Notes: generated by a model not told the origin, from the sequence alone. A stretch of 64,000 bases of DNA from Cheilinus undulatus (GCF_018320785.1 NC_054885.1:6150921-6214920), one strand, 5' to 3'; positions 1 through 12,639 are shown, counted from the first letter of the stretch. Program-made: numbers and translations.

Positions 1-640
1 CATCATTGAAAGCAATATGCATGGAGAGACACTCGGAGAGACACAGAGAGGCATAAAGAGCGAGAGCGTGCGAGAGGATGGGAGCGATACTGTGGCACAC
101 TGCTGCAAGTCGAGTGTGCAGCTTAAAGACGCTGATTTCTTTCTGAAGGGGTCAAGCCTTTGAAAGAGGAGCTCAGACACGGCTGGTTCCTCTTTCATCG
201 CTTCTTTTCACGCCATCATTTAAACGACACCACAGGCTGCAGCAGAGCAAAAATTACCACGGATCCATAATTGTCTCCATAACGATGTCTGGGCTGACCC
301 TGTCATTTAGGAGGAGACGGAGGACGAGGTGTGGCTCCTCCGGCGTGAAGAAGAGGTGGTTTTAGTGAAGATGTGTGGTACCCAATTAAGGACATCACAA
401 TAAATCACAACTTTATCATCACAGAAAATGACCGGCAAATATCTCAGTAAAGTTTAAAACAGGGCTCATCAGCTACATTTGGACAAAAAAACTAAAACAT
501 TAATTCTAACATTTTAATTTCTTTCAAATGTATGTAACTGTGGCTCTAACAGTGAGATCAGTCCTATTTATCACAGCTGGCCACAAGGGGGCAATTGAGA
601 TATTTTAGCTGAATATTCCTGAGGCCAAAAGTTGACATAG
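1..640. other. non-coding, no feature recognised
   Basis: AT-rich to mixed-composition DNA with a GA-rich start (about 1-80). I see no coding exon with splice sites, no terminal inverted repeats and no RNA gene. Confidence 0.5.
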
Positions 641-782
641 AAAATGGCAGTTGTATCGTGTATGGGAGCATGTGGGGGGCCTGATGTTGACCTCGGGCCG
701 CCAGTTGATGATCACTGTTTTAAAAGCTTTCTTACCTCATATAAACATTATTGCAGTAAAGTTCAAAGGGGATGTATTATGC

Positions 783-870
783 ACAAGCTTTTTCAGGCTT
801 TTCTAACAAAAATATGTCCCCCCTGGCCAGTCCACAATCCCAGAAAAAGTACCACAACCCCCCCCCCCAT
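783..870. repeat. interspersed repeat fragment, copy 1
   Basis: This stretch, including its shared text TCCACAATCCC and the following C-run, matches 43,223-43,303 closely. It is a dispersed repeat of unknown class. The C-run at 860-869 adds a homopolymer likely to vary in length. Confidence 0.6.
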
Positions 871-1049
871 AGCAGTGATACTCAACCCATGACTCTTTTG
901 TGATGATTTGTGGCTCTTAACGTCTTAATTTGAAATACTATTCCCCAGAAAACCATAAAAAGGGAAACTTTGACCTCAGAATTATCCATTTGAAGTCACA
1001 TTAATCAGACTGTTTCCCACTCTTATACAGATGGCTTTAACTGTCAACC

Positions 1050-1545
1050 AATTATTTTTATCTGTACACTTCCATTGCCCTCTTTTGCAATTTCTTGCCC
1101 CTTTATTCATTGTTTTTGCTGCTTTTCATCTATTTTTACTGCTTTATGCCTGCTTGTCCATTCTTTTTGCTCATTTTTGCTTCTTTTATCCAGTTTTGCC
1201 CTTTTTCACCAGTTTTTTTTGTTTGCCACTTTTCATCTATTTAAGCTGCCTTTGTCATTAAATGCCCCCCCCATTTTCACCATTTTGCTGCTTTTGCCCA
1301 TTTTTCCACCAACTTGTTGCTGCTTTTGCCCTGTTCTGGTCACTTTTCATCAATTTCTTGCAATGTTTTTGACACTTTTTGGCAATTTTTTTCCCCATAA
1401 CTCATTTTCTTTTGTCACTTCTCACCAATTTTTTGCCACGTTATGCCTTTTAACCCATTTTCGCCACTTTTTTCTGCTTTTTGACATTTAACCTTTCACT
1501 TATTGTTATTGCCACTTTTACACATTTTTGCCACTTTTCACCACT
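1050..1545 (-). repeat. degenerate short-period repeat (TGGCAAAAATGGGTTAAA type)
   Basis: Read on the minus strand this is a long degenerate array of a roughly 10-20 base motif resembling TGGCAAAAATGGGTTAAA. The same array type recurs inside the hAT element at 8,587-10,110 and at 32.6-33.3, 34.9-35.4, 36.7-37.1 and 54.8-55.2 kb. The long plus-strand reading frames here (Phe/Leu/Cys-rich) are by-products of the T-rich composition. Confidence 0.7.
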
Positions 1546-1550
1546 CAGAC

Positions 1551-2361
1551 AAGGGGTGTCACACTCAAGGCCTGGGGGCCAAATCTGGCCCGTGGTGCAG
1601 TTTTAGCCGGCCCTCAAAATCATACCACTTTAATTAGAACTGGCCCGCAGGTCTGAGGTCTGCAGATTTCCTCCAATAAAGAAATGCATGTTTAACCTTG
1701 AATATTTAAAATACCCTTGTTAAGTCTTAAAAATGTGAAAAAGTGAAGAGTAAAAATAATGAGATCGAAAGTAAGGAATGAGGGAGCGAAAATAATTTGT
1801 GTTTTCATTTCAAATTTTCAATTTGCATCTCAAAATTATGACTTAACCTTAGGATTTTAACTTTTTATCTCATACTGTGAACTTTTAGATTCCAATTTTT
1901 AATTTCAAGTCATACTTTGGAATTTCAAGATCATGATTTCAAATTTAATCTCATATTTTGCCATATTAGTTTCACAATCTTAAATTTTAAGTTATATCTT
2001 GACCTTTGAAACATTTTGTTTTTTATCTTGTATTTTAATTCCATATTTTGACCTTTTAAAGTCATAATTTTGGATTTTATCTCATATTTTGAATTTAAAC
2101 ACACAATTTTGGATTTTATCTCATATTTTGACTTTTAAACTCAGGATTTTACTTTGACCCAAATTTTGAGCCTTTAAACTTCTCATTTTGACTTTTTAAA
2201 AATAAATCTCCAATCATTTACCATCTGTTTTTCTCCCTCTTTATTAATTACCTGTGAAAACAAGGTTTACAGTTTATGGTTAAGTGTTTACCCTGTTGGG
2301 CCCTCAGGTTAGACCTAAATTCAGATTTTGGCCCCTGCTGTGATTAAGTTTGACACCCCTG
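1551..2361. mobile_element. hAT-like non-autonomous DNA transposon
   Basis: The ends are imperfect inverted repeats (AGGGGTGTCACACTC at the left, TTTGACACCCCTG at the right). They are flanked by an 8-bp target duplication with one mismatch: actcagac at 1,543-1,550 and acttagac at 2,362-2,369. Eight-base duplications and CAGGGG-type ends are typical of the hAT superfamily. The interior has no transposase. It carries an AT-rich array of about 40 bases per unit built on TCATATTTTGACTTTTAAA. A second copy begins at 63,327. Confidence 0.85.
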
Positions 2362-2369
2362 ACTTAGAC

Positions 2370-5160
2370 TGTGGCTATTGCAAAGGTACTTTTCAACAAT
2401 TTGGCTTTTTGGTTGAGTGACACTGTGTGAAAGCACAGAGCAAAGTGGTGCTTCTAGCATGTGCCAAAAATGGGTAGTGGAACGTGCCGTGGAAACACAG
2501 ACAGGCTAGAGAGGTCACAGTGTCGTCCCAGAAGGCACTGCAAGGATGGAAAAGCTGCCCTGACAGAGCCTTTGGAAACTGCAGGTGGAAGATTTTTCAT
2601 TTTTCTTTCATAGTTTAGAAAAAGCAGACCCTTAAGAGAAATATCCATAATGCATGCAGGGTTTCTTCTTTTGTGTGCCATAAAAAGACTCGTTTCAAGC
2701 ACTGATAGGTCTCTTCATTTACAGAAAGGCTGGGCTGGTGACTGAAAAGGAGTACATCTCTAAAGAGTCAAAGATTCAGCATCATTTTAGTCTTCAAATT
2801 TATTGTTCTGGAGGATTTGCACACAGTTACTATTGTCTTACCTGACTGTGAGGTGGGTATCCATGGAAACCAGGGTTTAACGGCTCATTGTTCTGCAGGA
2901 GACAACAGGAGAGAGGAGAGGAGAGCAGCGTGTAAGTGGCTTTTTGAATATGAGTGCATGGCATGCAGCTTTTTCCAGCTAAACTTTTACATTATGGGTG
3001 AAAGGCACTCAGAGGAAAAACATCTCTACATAGGCTGATCTCAGAGGTAAACCAGTTGGATTAGAAGGATTTTTTCTGGCATTATTGATGCTTTAAAAAA
3101 TAGAGGAAATGAGAATGCTGCTAAGTGATGCGCTGAAGTTCAAACAGGGATGGAGACGCGTCCAAAAAAGGAAAAACTGAGGAGTAAATTAAATTAAAAG
3201 TCAGTGTAGATGCTTGGTGAACCGTTACTGCAGAGTTTTCATATTCAGCCGAAACGACCAATCAAAATCCAGCAGCAAAGGGTGAGCCCCCCCATCCCTC
3301 AGCGACCTTGCCCCAGAAACCAGTGTTGTGGTTAATTGCTCCGTAATTACTTTTAATTAGATTATTTCTGTCCCTCTTCCCCTCTTTTCTCTCTATGATT
3401 TTCTCCTCTCTGTCGTTTTTCTCTTTTCGCCCCGGCAGGAGCAGCGAGGAGGGGAAAAAAAGAAAAGAATGGGAGTTAAAGAGGGGGGAGGAGGACTTGA
3501 ACAATGGGGAAAGTGAAGTAAAAGATGATATTATGACAGCAATGAGAGAGATGACACCAGCACCGCCGAGCCCGCTGGCATGCCTCGCAGAGAAAACATG
3601 ACTGCATGGTGAGACTCATGCCGTGGCACGGAAGGGGGAGGAAGGGGGAGGTCTGAGGGGGTAAAAAAGGAGACGTGTGCGTATATGATGGGGGATGGTG
3701 AGGCAGTCTGAAGAAGCACTCATGTTTTTATTCATCTTTGGAAGCAGACTGAATGTTGAAATCCTCGCTCTGCCCTCTCAGCCTGAATGAACTTGTCCGT
3801 TCAGTGAACAGCTCGAGAGTGGGCAGAGTGATGCCACTGCGAGGAGGGCGAGGAGGAGGAGGGCATGTTTCTGAGGAAGAGTGTGAAAAGGGTTAACACT
3901 TCTGACCCTGACCTCCAGCTGCACACTTCCTGATAGCATTCATCCAGCCAATCACGGGCCAGCAAGTCAGATGTAGGGTCACTGCAACAGCAGAATAATT
4001 CTCGTGAACATTTGCAGAGTCTACATTTGAGCCTAAAATATATGATCTGTTCTAGGGTTAGGTTGTAAATACATAAACATTTTTTCAGTAGCATGTGTAA
4101 AAAAAGGATACAATCACTGTTAAAACAGTGCATATATTTCTAGAGATGCTGATACTGGTGTTTATTTTATCACCTTTTTCAGTGTATACAAACATTTTCT
4201 CTCCTATTTGACCATAAAAACAGCTCAGTTTGTCAAATAGGTCAGCTCTGCACTTTCAAATATGTCGTATTGAATGCATCTGTTAGACGTAACAGATGCC
4301 TGCATAAAATTAACCAGATGCAACATATAAACACTGGTAACTGATATCTGTTTATGCTACATCATTTGGCCGGTGTCTTAAAAAGGGATGATGTTTGCCA
4401 CATTGAGAAACAGATGCATCTATGCATCCTTCTCATTATTATCAGAATGGTGTGCAGGAGAGGAATGGCAGGCAAACTTCTGCCCATGCTCTAATTTGCA
4501 CTACAAATACAAATGCAAATGTCCATACAAATAGAAATATTTGCCAGTGTTTTTTATTTTGAGAGTTTACAGGAATTTCCCTGCAATTCATGATCATTAA
4601 AAAAAAAAGATAACCAATATCAGGTGTCTAGAATCTCAATTTTTGTTGTCTGTACCAATATTTTTTTGTTTTTTAGTAAAATCTGTCCAAAGTTTTAAAA
4701 TTCTGGTCTTGGGACAACCCTAAACTATGTACATGATAAGTTGACAACACTATAAACATCCTCACCCATCTCTTTTCAGCACAAGAATAACTGGTAAAAC
4801 TAAGGATTATAATTTGCATTAATGTAGGCCCACAATGCCGGTTAACTGTTGTGTACGAGCTGCAATGTATCCACCCTCCACTATTGGGTGCTGTAGTTCT
4901 GGTTAATAGGAATGCTCTCCTCACTCTACTGCCTTGATGTGAACCAGCTGCCATCTTTCCGATACATTAATATTTTTTTCACATTTGATGTGTTTTAAAT
5001 CAACAGCAACAAAAAGCAAGAGCAGTTAGTTAAATGAAAAGATGTACTCCATGATTTAAAATTAAGCAATTGTATATATAATACAGTTTTGTATATATAA
5101 TACAGTTTCGTATATTTACAGATCTTTTTTATTTTGAATTAATATAGGTTATATATAAAT
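2370..5160. other. gene-free stretch with a possible conserved non-coding element near 3.3 kb
   Basis: No coding exon is supported. The GC- and GA-richer part (about 2,880-3,700) contains a cluster of homeodomain-type TAAT/ATTA cores at 3,330-3,370 next to a purine-rich tract, which looks like regulatory DNA. Positions 4,449-4,520 resemble 7,857-7,960 (AGGAGAGGAATG followed by GCAGGCAAACTYCTG) and are a dispersed repeat. The remainder is AT-rich with nothing recognised. Confidence 0.35.
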
Positions 5161-5560
5161 CTATCTTGTCTACTGTATTGAATGATGTAGCAGACTTGCC
5201 TCTGGCAACATGGCAGCGATGTCTGTCCAGTCAGCCAATCTCCTGTCGCATATTATGTCTGTGTAAAGTGATACTTGAATTTGGATAATAAATCAATTCA
5301 TTAAAATTAATGTAATGTTATTGCTGTGCTTGTTAGTCTGAAAACTCGTTTATTTTTCCTCTACTTGTATTTCCTTACGTAGTGGACCTGCCTCCACTAA
5401 TATGGCGGCGATGCACAAAGAAAACAACGAAGAAGACGCTCAGTTCAAGTGACTTCCGGTAAAACGCTTTAAGGTAACTACAGATCTACAGTCATGTTTT
5501 AACCCGAAACCAGTTTAAGAGAAAGAAAGAGCACAGGCCTAGAATACTTATTAATACATG

Positions 5561-5910
5561 TTGAAGGAATATTTCAGCATTGTAGCAGTAGTAATAGCAT
5601 TAGCCTCCAGTGATTTAAGTTAGCATTGCTCCTTTAAGAAGGACTCACTGGTTGTACCGGGCAGGAAGTTAAGCTATACAGCTTAACAGTTGGGTACAGT
5701 TTCTCTGAGGAGTTTAGTGAGTTTTTGGTAAAAACAAAAAAAACAAAAAACAAAAAACAAAAAACAAAAAATAGGGGGTCCACAATAATCCCATTTTTAG
5801 CCAAAACTCTGCAGAGAAACTGTACCCATCTGTTACGCTGTATAGCCTAGCTTCCTGGCTGGTAAAACCAGCGAGTCTTTCTTAAAGGAGCAATGCTCTC
5901 TGAAGTCCTT
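5561..5910. mobile_element. fold-back (long inverted repeat) element, copy 1
   Basis: The left arm (5,561-about 5,735) and right arm (about 5,790-5,910) are reverse complements. Both carry the GGGTACAGTTTCTCTG block and the CTATACAGC / TCCTTTAAGAAGGACT blocks. The loop is an A-rich CAAAAAA tract at 5,733-5,770. The same family forms a longer hairpin at 22,326-22,943. The right arm is shorter than the left here, so this copy is truncated. Confidence 0.8.
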
Positions 5911-8578
5911 TTAAAAAGCGGCGACCCACCTTTAAGAAGGTACAAGCCATCGTGACCCAACAACTTTGTTTCCAGTACTTATCAAGTCCGCCTTTTGCGC
6001 CGTCCTCGGCTGGTTGGTTGAGCTGATGGCTAGTGCTAGCTTGGATAATGTTAATTCCAGACTCAAGCTAGTCCTGACTGGGCTCTTTCAATTTTAATAG
6101 CCTGGAAAAGGCAATTTTTACCTCGGTCACATTGGCTTGTTTTATATGCACGACTACTTGGGGCCTCAGTAGCTGTCTGGTCTGGAACATTGCGTCCATG
6201 AATGTCACATTAGCTTTTATTGCCATCTAGTAGCTGGTGGATCCTTGTTTTGTGGTTTATTAAGTTGGAGAGGGTGTAGTGGGATAGGGTGGAGCTCCTT
6301 TTTGTGGCTGTAGTTTTTTAAATGTCCCATTAAATACTGTAGGAAAGAAATTCTGAAAACTCTTTTGGCGTCCCAAAGACATTTCCGCCTATCCATCCCA
6401 ACCCAGACTTTGGGAATAATTGGTCTCAGTTGTTAAAATAGATCTGCCATGTTTCAGTGATTGTGCATGTAAACTGTGTTCAGCAATTGCTTGCAATAGT
6501 GGTAACTGAAAACAAGAAATAACCAATTATTGCCACCTTGGATTTCTATTTTTGTTCTTTTCGAAATGGTTATTTTCTCCTTATTTACACATACCATTGA
6601 TAATTATCTCAAAATCAGACGAATAAACACCATGACTATTCTGTAGTTTTGCTATGATTTATAAAAATGGACCCCCATTTTTTATACTTTACCATAAACA
6701 TGTGAAACTCTTCTACGAAATAGGACATTTAGAGATTCCCATTCGAGGAAATACAGTTTTATGTTTATTTTTCAGCCTAAGAGGGTTTAGGCTTTGTCTA
6801 AAGGTATGAGGCTGAATAAGAAAGGTCTGCATATGCAGTCCAGATATTCGTGAGAGTACAGCACCCAGATGTGTTTGCTAATAGTAAAAACAGATGTGGT
6901 TATGATGTATGGATGAATGAGAATGGAGAATTCGTGTCTAGACGAAGGCAGCGAGGGAAAGTCAAGGTTTAAAAAAACGGCCCAGATGTAGAGAAAAGGT
7001 AAGAATAAGGGAGGAACATTTTTCTTTTGATGCCACGGGCGGTAAACTCTGACTCCCTGAGAGTGTTTGTGTCCAGACTCGGTACCCGTCCTCCCTTTTA
7101 CCCCCCCCCCCCCCCCCCGTCAAAAACAACCCTTTCTTTGTCTCCACTCTCCACTTCCTGTTTCATCTGGAACCAATTTCCCCCTCGTGCCTCCTCCCCA
7201 GGGGGAACGCTCTCCTTGGTGTGCCGCGTTTACAGGGAAACGGTCCGGGCTTAAACTCAGCAAAAATACTGAGAGTGTGAGGAGAAGCTGCTGCTGCTGC
7301 TCACCAAGACTCTGCAGATGGAGAAGGAGGCAGTTCAGAGACGGATCTCAAGTCTACAAAGCCTTGGGCAATGTCAACTGGAATGAGAAATCTCTATTTC
7401 AAATACAGAGAGATGCATGCTGGGAGTCTGGAGCACTGTACTGCATTTTTAACACAGCTGTACTCACAGTCTGGTTTCCAACTAGAGCTGAACATTTTCC
7501 TTGATTGTTTGGCCGTGTTTCTGCGACATCAATGCGATTAGAGGTGATAAAATCTGTAGAACAACTAAAGTTGGCTCAGATCTTAAAACCTTGATGTGAT
7601 GCTAGTAAAAACAACACAAAGGCAGACATGCTTCCCTTAGTTACCCATTACTTCTTCATCCTGAATCAAAGTTAGACGACACAATTTCAACCTGACAGGC
7701 CTTTAGTGTTCAATAAGAGGACTAAAGATACAAACACAGCCTGTTAAAGACAAAGATTTGACTAAAATAAACCCTATGTTAAATCAAATGTTAAGCCTAG
7801 AGTTAGCAGAATCTGGAAAATGAACCACAGCATCAAAAACTACGTTTCATAAGACAGGTGCACAGGAGAGGAATGAACCAATCAAAACTTGCAGGCAAAC
7901 TCCTGTGCACCATCTAAATTGCACAACTCCAACAATTGCAAACGTACTTATTCATGTGCTGGAGTTTTCCTGCAAATTGACTTACTTAAAAGATCATCCA
8001 AAATTTGGGGATCTGAGCCATCTACTTTGTTGTTGTGGTATCCAAATGAGCCTAAAATCATTCAATTTTTACCATGGCTATACAAAAATTTGAAATTCTG
8101 GTGACATGATGACTTCAAGTTTATGTTTATAGGACACTAAAGATTCATCGGGGGGCCTGATATGCCTCAATCCAGGGCTGGAAAGGGGTCCGAGTCAAGC
8201 TAGATACACGTTGACACGTTTGTTGCTCAGTAGCCAAGGTCAAGCTCCATGGCCTTCCTTTAGTCTGGGTCTTTTTACACCTTTATAGAGACCACCGGCA
8301 GTTTTCAGGCCACTGGGGCATCCACACCCCAACCAGGGGCTCAATGCAACCTTACTACCCACCAGATAGTACCCTTGGCCAAGCTGGCTCACCACATCCA
8401 CCTCTTACTCCACCCTAAAGGTGGGGACTGTGTTATTTTTTCAACAGGCTATTTCCTCATGCCCCTGTTCATATGCAAGGACATCCAGAGCATGGCCTGG
8501 GTTGTGTCAATCCTCCTGACCTGACTTTACAGTCGGTGGTTCATTGAGCATAGTAAACCTCCACTGAAGCCATGCTCT
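5911..8578. other. gene-free stretch; poly-C tract and weak exon candidate
   Basis: No supported gene. A run of 18 C lies at 7,101-7,118. A short open stretch at 7,273-7,386 is treated under findings. About 8,160-8,578 was contiguous with 10,119-10,370 before the hAT insertion at 8,587; neither part is recognised. Confidence 0.4.
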
Positions 8579-8586
8579 GTCTATAG

Positions 8587-10110
8587 CAGGAGTTCTCAAC
8601 CTTTTCAGCCCGCGACCCCCAAAATAAAGGTGCCAGAGACTGGGGACCCCCCTTGTACCTGAAGGTGACTGAACACAGCCATGAATATTCAAGAAGAGTC
8701 ATGTGGAGACAAGGCCGTCCATAAGGGAGAATAAAAGGGAGAGCTTTCTGGCGCCCAAGTCAGCAAAACTATGGTCCATTGTAAAGTTAAGCTGCTATAA
8801 CCAGATTTTATATTTAACCTGAATAAAAACCACTCTTATCATAGCAAACTATATCTTTTTTTTAGTTAATTGTGCCATAGTATACGAATAACCATCTTAA
8901 TAATCCCTTCTCTAGAAAACAGAATTCAAATGGGTTAATGTAAAAAAAAATAGTGCTGGAAAAAATAGAAATGGCAGAAATGGATTAAAAATGGCAAAAA
9001 TTTGATAAAAGTGGCAAAAAATTGCAAAAATTGGGTTAAAGTAGCAAAAACAGGCACAAAACGTGGTAAAAAAGAGAGTTAAATGGTAGCAGAAATAGGT
9101 TTTAAGTGGCAAAAATGGGTGGAAAATTAGGTAAAATGGGGTTTAAAAGTGGGAAAAAGTGGTTTAAACTGGCAAAAAATGGGTTAACTGAGGCAGAAAA
9201 TAGGCGGAAACTGGTAGAAATGGGTTAAACGGGCAACAATAGGCATTAACAATCGTAATATGTGATTTCTGCAATTTTCAAATTGTAGAAGTTGCAGTAT
9301 TTTTTTACCTGAATTTTGTGTCAAAATACCACTTCAAAACTTTGTTTTTGCAGCAGCAGCAGACCTATTATGTATTACATATCATACTCAATTTTTGTAC
9401 ATTTTCCTTATTTTATATGAGAATGACGTAAAAAAATAATCACTCCCTTCAATGCAACAATTCATATTCAATTTGCAATAAGAGTCAAAATCATCACGAT
9501 TGCATATTTTTTTCAAAATACTCAAGCCCAAATTTAGTCTAATATTGTGTTGGTTACAATATAAAATAATTTACTGCCTGTGTTTGTTGGAAAATTCATA
9601 AGATGAGGAACTTAAGAAAAAAAATCACATATCAAATCATATTCACAATATTGGGGAAAAATATTACAATTAGATTATTTTCCGAAATCATTCAGCCCTA
9701 CTTAAAATGGCCAAAAACTGGTGTAAAATGAGGTAAAGAGGGCTAAGTTGTGGCAATAATGGGTCAACAGAGGCAACAATTGAAGAGACAAAACCAGGTA
9801 GAAAAAAGTGGTCGTAAGGATTTAAAATGGATAAAAATGTGTTCAGAGTGGCAAAAATGTGTTAAAATTGACTAAATTTGTTGGGAAAAAGTGATAAAAA
9901 TGGGTTAAAATGTGGCAAAATCTTAGTCAAAGGGGGCAGAAATGGGTCCAAACTGTGCAAAAATGATGAAAAGTTGCAAACAATAGTAGAAAAAATTAGT
10001 GGGAAAACTCATTTCAAAATTATTTTTCATTTTTTTAAGGCATCTGGCGACCCCCTCCAAGTGTCTCGTGGCCCTTGAGGGGGTCCCGACCCCCACGCTG
10101 AGAACCACTG
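8587..10110. mobile_element. hAT-like non-autonomous element with perfect 8-bp target duplication
   Basis: Inverted ends CAGGAGTTCTCAACC and GCTGAGAACCACTG bound a 1,524-bp element. A perfect 8-bp duplication, gtctatag, flanks it at 8,579-8,586 and 10,111-10,118, which fixes both edges. There is no transposase reading frame. The interior is a degenerate TGGCAAAAATGGGTTAAA array, interrupted at about 9,245-9,705 by a second AT-rich repeat that ends in a GGGCTGAATGATT-like motif. Confidence 0.92.
9245..9705 (-). mobile_element. AT-rich repeat nested in the hAT-like element
   Basis: The array of the host element stops and resumes around this segment. The segment shares the block TTTGTGTCAAAATACCA and the text after it with 18,607-18,830 (inside a Tc1/mariner-like element) and, more loosely, 28,500-28,900. 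Its TAGGGCTGAATGATT-like end is at the right here, and at the left near 18,607 and 54,733. Confidence 0.6.
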
Positions 10111-10394
10111 GTCTATAGCACTGTGGATACCATGTACGGAGAGTGGGCAAAGCTACTTCTCTTCCCTGTCCAGCATTTCAACAGGCGTCCCAGAGAGTTG
10201 CACTCAGCCATATAACCTAGTCTTGCCGGCCCAAACATTTCTACCTCTGCTAAAGAAGATGATTTGTTCCCTTTCAGCCAGTTGCTACTGGACCATCTTC
10301 CTGTTGACCTTGCTAACAAGCTAGCAAAAGGAAAAACAGCTCAAGTGGTGAACATTTCAAATATTCTCCATGTCTTGCTATTCCTCTCACTCAA

Positions 10395-10480
10395 TAGTTC
10401 CCAAACTTTTCAGCCCGTGACCCCCAAAATAACAGCATTAGAGACCAAGGACCCAACCTTCCCCAGGGCTGGAGGCACTG
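10395..10480 (+). repeat. hAT-like left-end fragment
   Basis: The sequence AGTTCCCAAACTTTTCAGCCCG and its continuation match the first 90 bases of the hAT-like element at 8,587. No right end is found, so this is a solo fragment. Confidence 0.6.
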
Positions 10481-12160
10481 ACGTCTTTTGATTTTCTTCT
10501 AGAGTTGTTTCAAAGTTTGAAATTCTGGTAACCCTGCTGTGAATCAAGTTACACAACCTTAGCTACATGTGTAATAAATCAGGTCTGAGGATGGCGGCGC
10601 TGCACAAGCTGCAAAAACTGGACAGAAAAACTGGAACGCAAGTGAAATGTTAACCAAAATTACACCCAACCATCAAATTACAGAGTCATTTTTGGTTCTG
10701 CTGGGGACAGGGTGGTAAGAAGAAAAGACAAGGGAGAAAGAGGAGGAGGAGGAGTTGACGTGGAAGAACAGGAGGAGGGAGAGAGGGAAGAATTTAGCAA
10801 CATCTGGAATCAATCTGTCTGCAAGACGAGGGAAGGCGGGAGGAAGGGTGGATGGATGAGGGGGAGAACAGAAAGAGGAGAGAGAAAGAAGAGAAGAAAG
10901 ATGAAATGAGGGAAAAGACGGGCAGACACAGGAGGAGGAGGAATGTGGGGAATAGGAACGTCCAGAGCTGAAGAGGGAATAGAGAGAAAATGCGGTGAAT
11001 CGTCTGCGTAACGGAGACAATGAGTAATAAGCGAAGAATGCCATATTTTCTTAAGGGATGGGGGAGGGGACGGGGGTCTGAACTTGATACCTAGTTTTAA
11101 GGGAATCGTGTTTATTCATGCACACTCACTCCCTCTGCCATGTGGCTCTGCTTTTAAGTGTATGAAAGCTTCAGAGTCTTAAAAGTATACAAAAGCACAG
11201 ACATTTATGCCCGCTATGGTTTCGATTAAAGAAATAGAAACTGCATGCTGCACTAAGCCTGTCCAGGTTGAAAGCCAGGCTTTCGTAACTGCACTTTTTG
11301 CAACTTTCCATTAAGTTAATTCCATACAGTTTGTGAGCCTTTGAAGGCGCCGGCTGGCTGACTGTGAGGGTTTCAGACAGCACTGGCAGGGATCAGCAAA
11401 AGCACAGAAAAAGCAGTCACACGCACATAAACACAGTCGCTCTCTGCCCGTGTCCCTCTCTGAGAAGTACAGGGCGTCTCTCTTGTTTATTTTCTCTCTC
11501 TCTCTCTCTCTGACTTGCTATTTTAGGAGAAGGGAAGAAGTTGGTGGAGCAAACGGGTCGGCGCAAGGGGAAAGAAAAAGGAGCAGCAGTGGTGGAGGAA
11601 GGCAAAAATGACATGAGGTCAACAGATGGTGAGAGGGGAGGGGGACGCAGGGAGGAGGGGAACGGAGTAATTAAAGAGGGGGTAGCTGGGAGCATCTAGT
11701 GATCCCGAAAAGAACAGCCTGAGGAGGTGAGTCGATGTTTGGCTTTATTACAGTAGCTGAGGCAAAAGCCAAACATCTCATACATCACACACTTCACACA
11801 ATCTGAGACTTCCAGAAGTGTCATCTGCAGGAGAAGCTTTAAAAAGATGTCAGAACTCAGAGAAGTGAACAATAGAGGATCCATTTCAAGGGGCTGCCTG
11901 GACAACGTCACATCCGCTTTGCACTGAGGGGGAAAATAAACCATTAACACCAATGCTGAAGAGGTTATGTGTCTCTCCACACTGAAAATAAACTAAACTA
12001 CAGATCTATTATATTTTACATTTATATTTGACACAACTGGAGTACAGAAAAAAAAATTAAGCTGCAAGCAATCCAGCAGGAAAGATGAGCTTTGTCTAAT
12101 CATGGGACCCAAAATCCAGACAAATCAATCACATGGTATTTTTCAGAGTCACCATATCCA
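10481..12160. other. gene-free stretch with purine-rich islands
   Basis: Two GA-rich islands (10,690-11,000 and 11,520-11,690) flank unremarkable DNA, and a CT microsatellite lies at 11,494-11,511. The long Ser/Pro- or Glu/Arg-rich reading frames on either strand reflect the purine bias and lack exon structure. Confidence 0.4.
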
Positions 12161-12163
12161 GTT

Positions 12164-12420
12164 AGGGCGCACTCACACTAGGCCATCCGTAGCGTGCCTG
12201 GACCCGTTTCAGCCTAAAGTCCAGTACGTTTGGCCAGTGTGAGTGCAACCGTTCTGTGCTTCGGCTCGGCACACTTCGCGGCCCAGCACAGAAGGACGAG
12301 GTGGGTCTAGGCACGCAAGAATGTGACGTAACGTGAAGTAACAACAAAAGGACCCCCCTCAGAGCACAGAGAGCACACCAGGCAGCAGCTGCATGCTGGA
12401 GACAGCAGGAGTTTTCTAGA
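12164..12420. repeat. probable MITE (GCACTCACAC-ended)
   Basis: The motif GGGCGCACTCACACTAGGCC near the left edge is partly mirrored by CCAGTGTGAGTGCAACC at 12,233-12,249. CpG density is higher than in the flanks. This resembles fish MITEs that start with GCGCACTCACAC, but target duplications could not be fixed, so the edges are approximate. Confidence 0.45.
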
Positions 12421-12639
12421 AAGATAGCGAGAACCACTGAGTGAGGGGTTTTTTGGTATGAAATAAAGCTTCTTCCCTTGTTTGAGTCACAAACAGCAGC
12501 TCACAGGATAACAAACACTTTCATCCTCTGTGCGTAAAGGAGAGTGCAAATACGTGGACAAGTGTGTACCGGGGTTAATCACACAGCTGATTTAACCTCT
12601 CCTATTATAAAATGATAATGCCATACTATCATTCACTGA

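Noticed and set aside
1031..1491. Overlapping open frames of 76 and 138 codons
   Set aside because: They are T-rich, Phe/Leu/Cys-rich translations of a short-period repeat, with no splice sites and the same array elsewhere.
10673..11044. 123-codon minus and 65-codon plus frames
   Set aside because: The purine-rich tract gives Ser/Phe/Leu or Arg/Glu/Gly composition on either strand, with no domain or exon structure.
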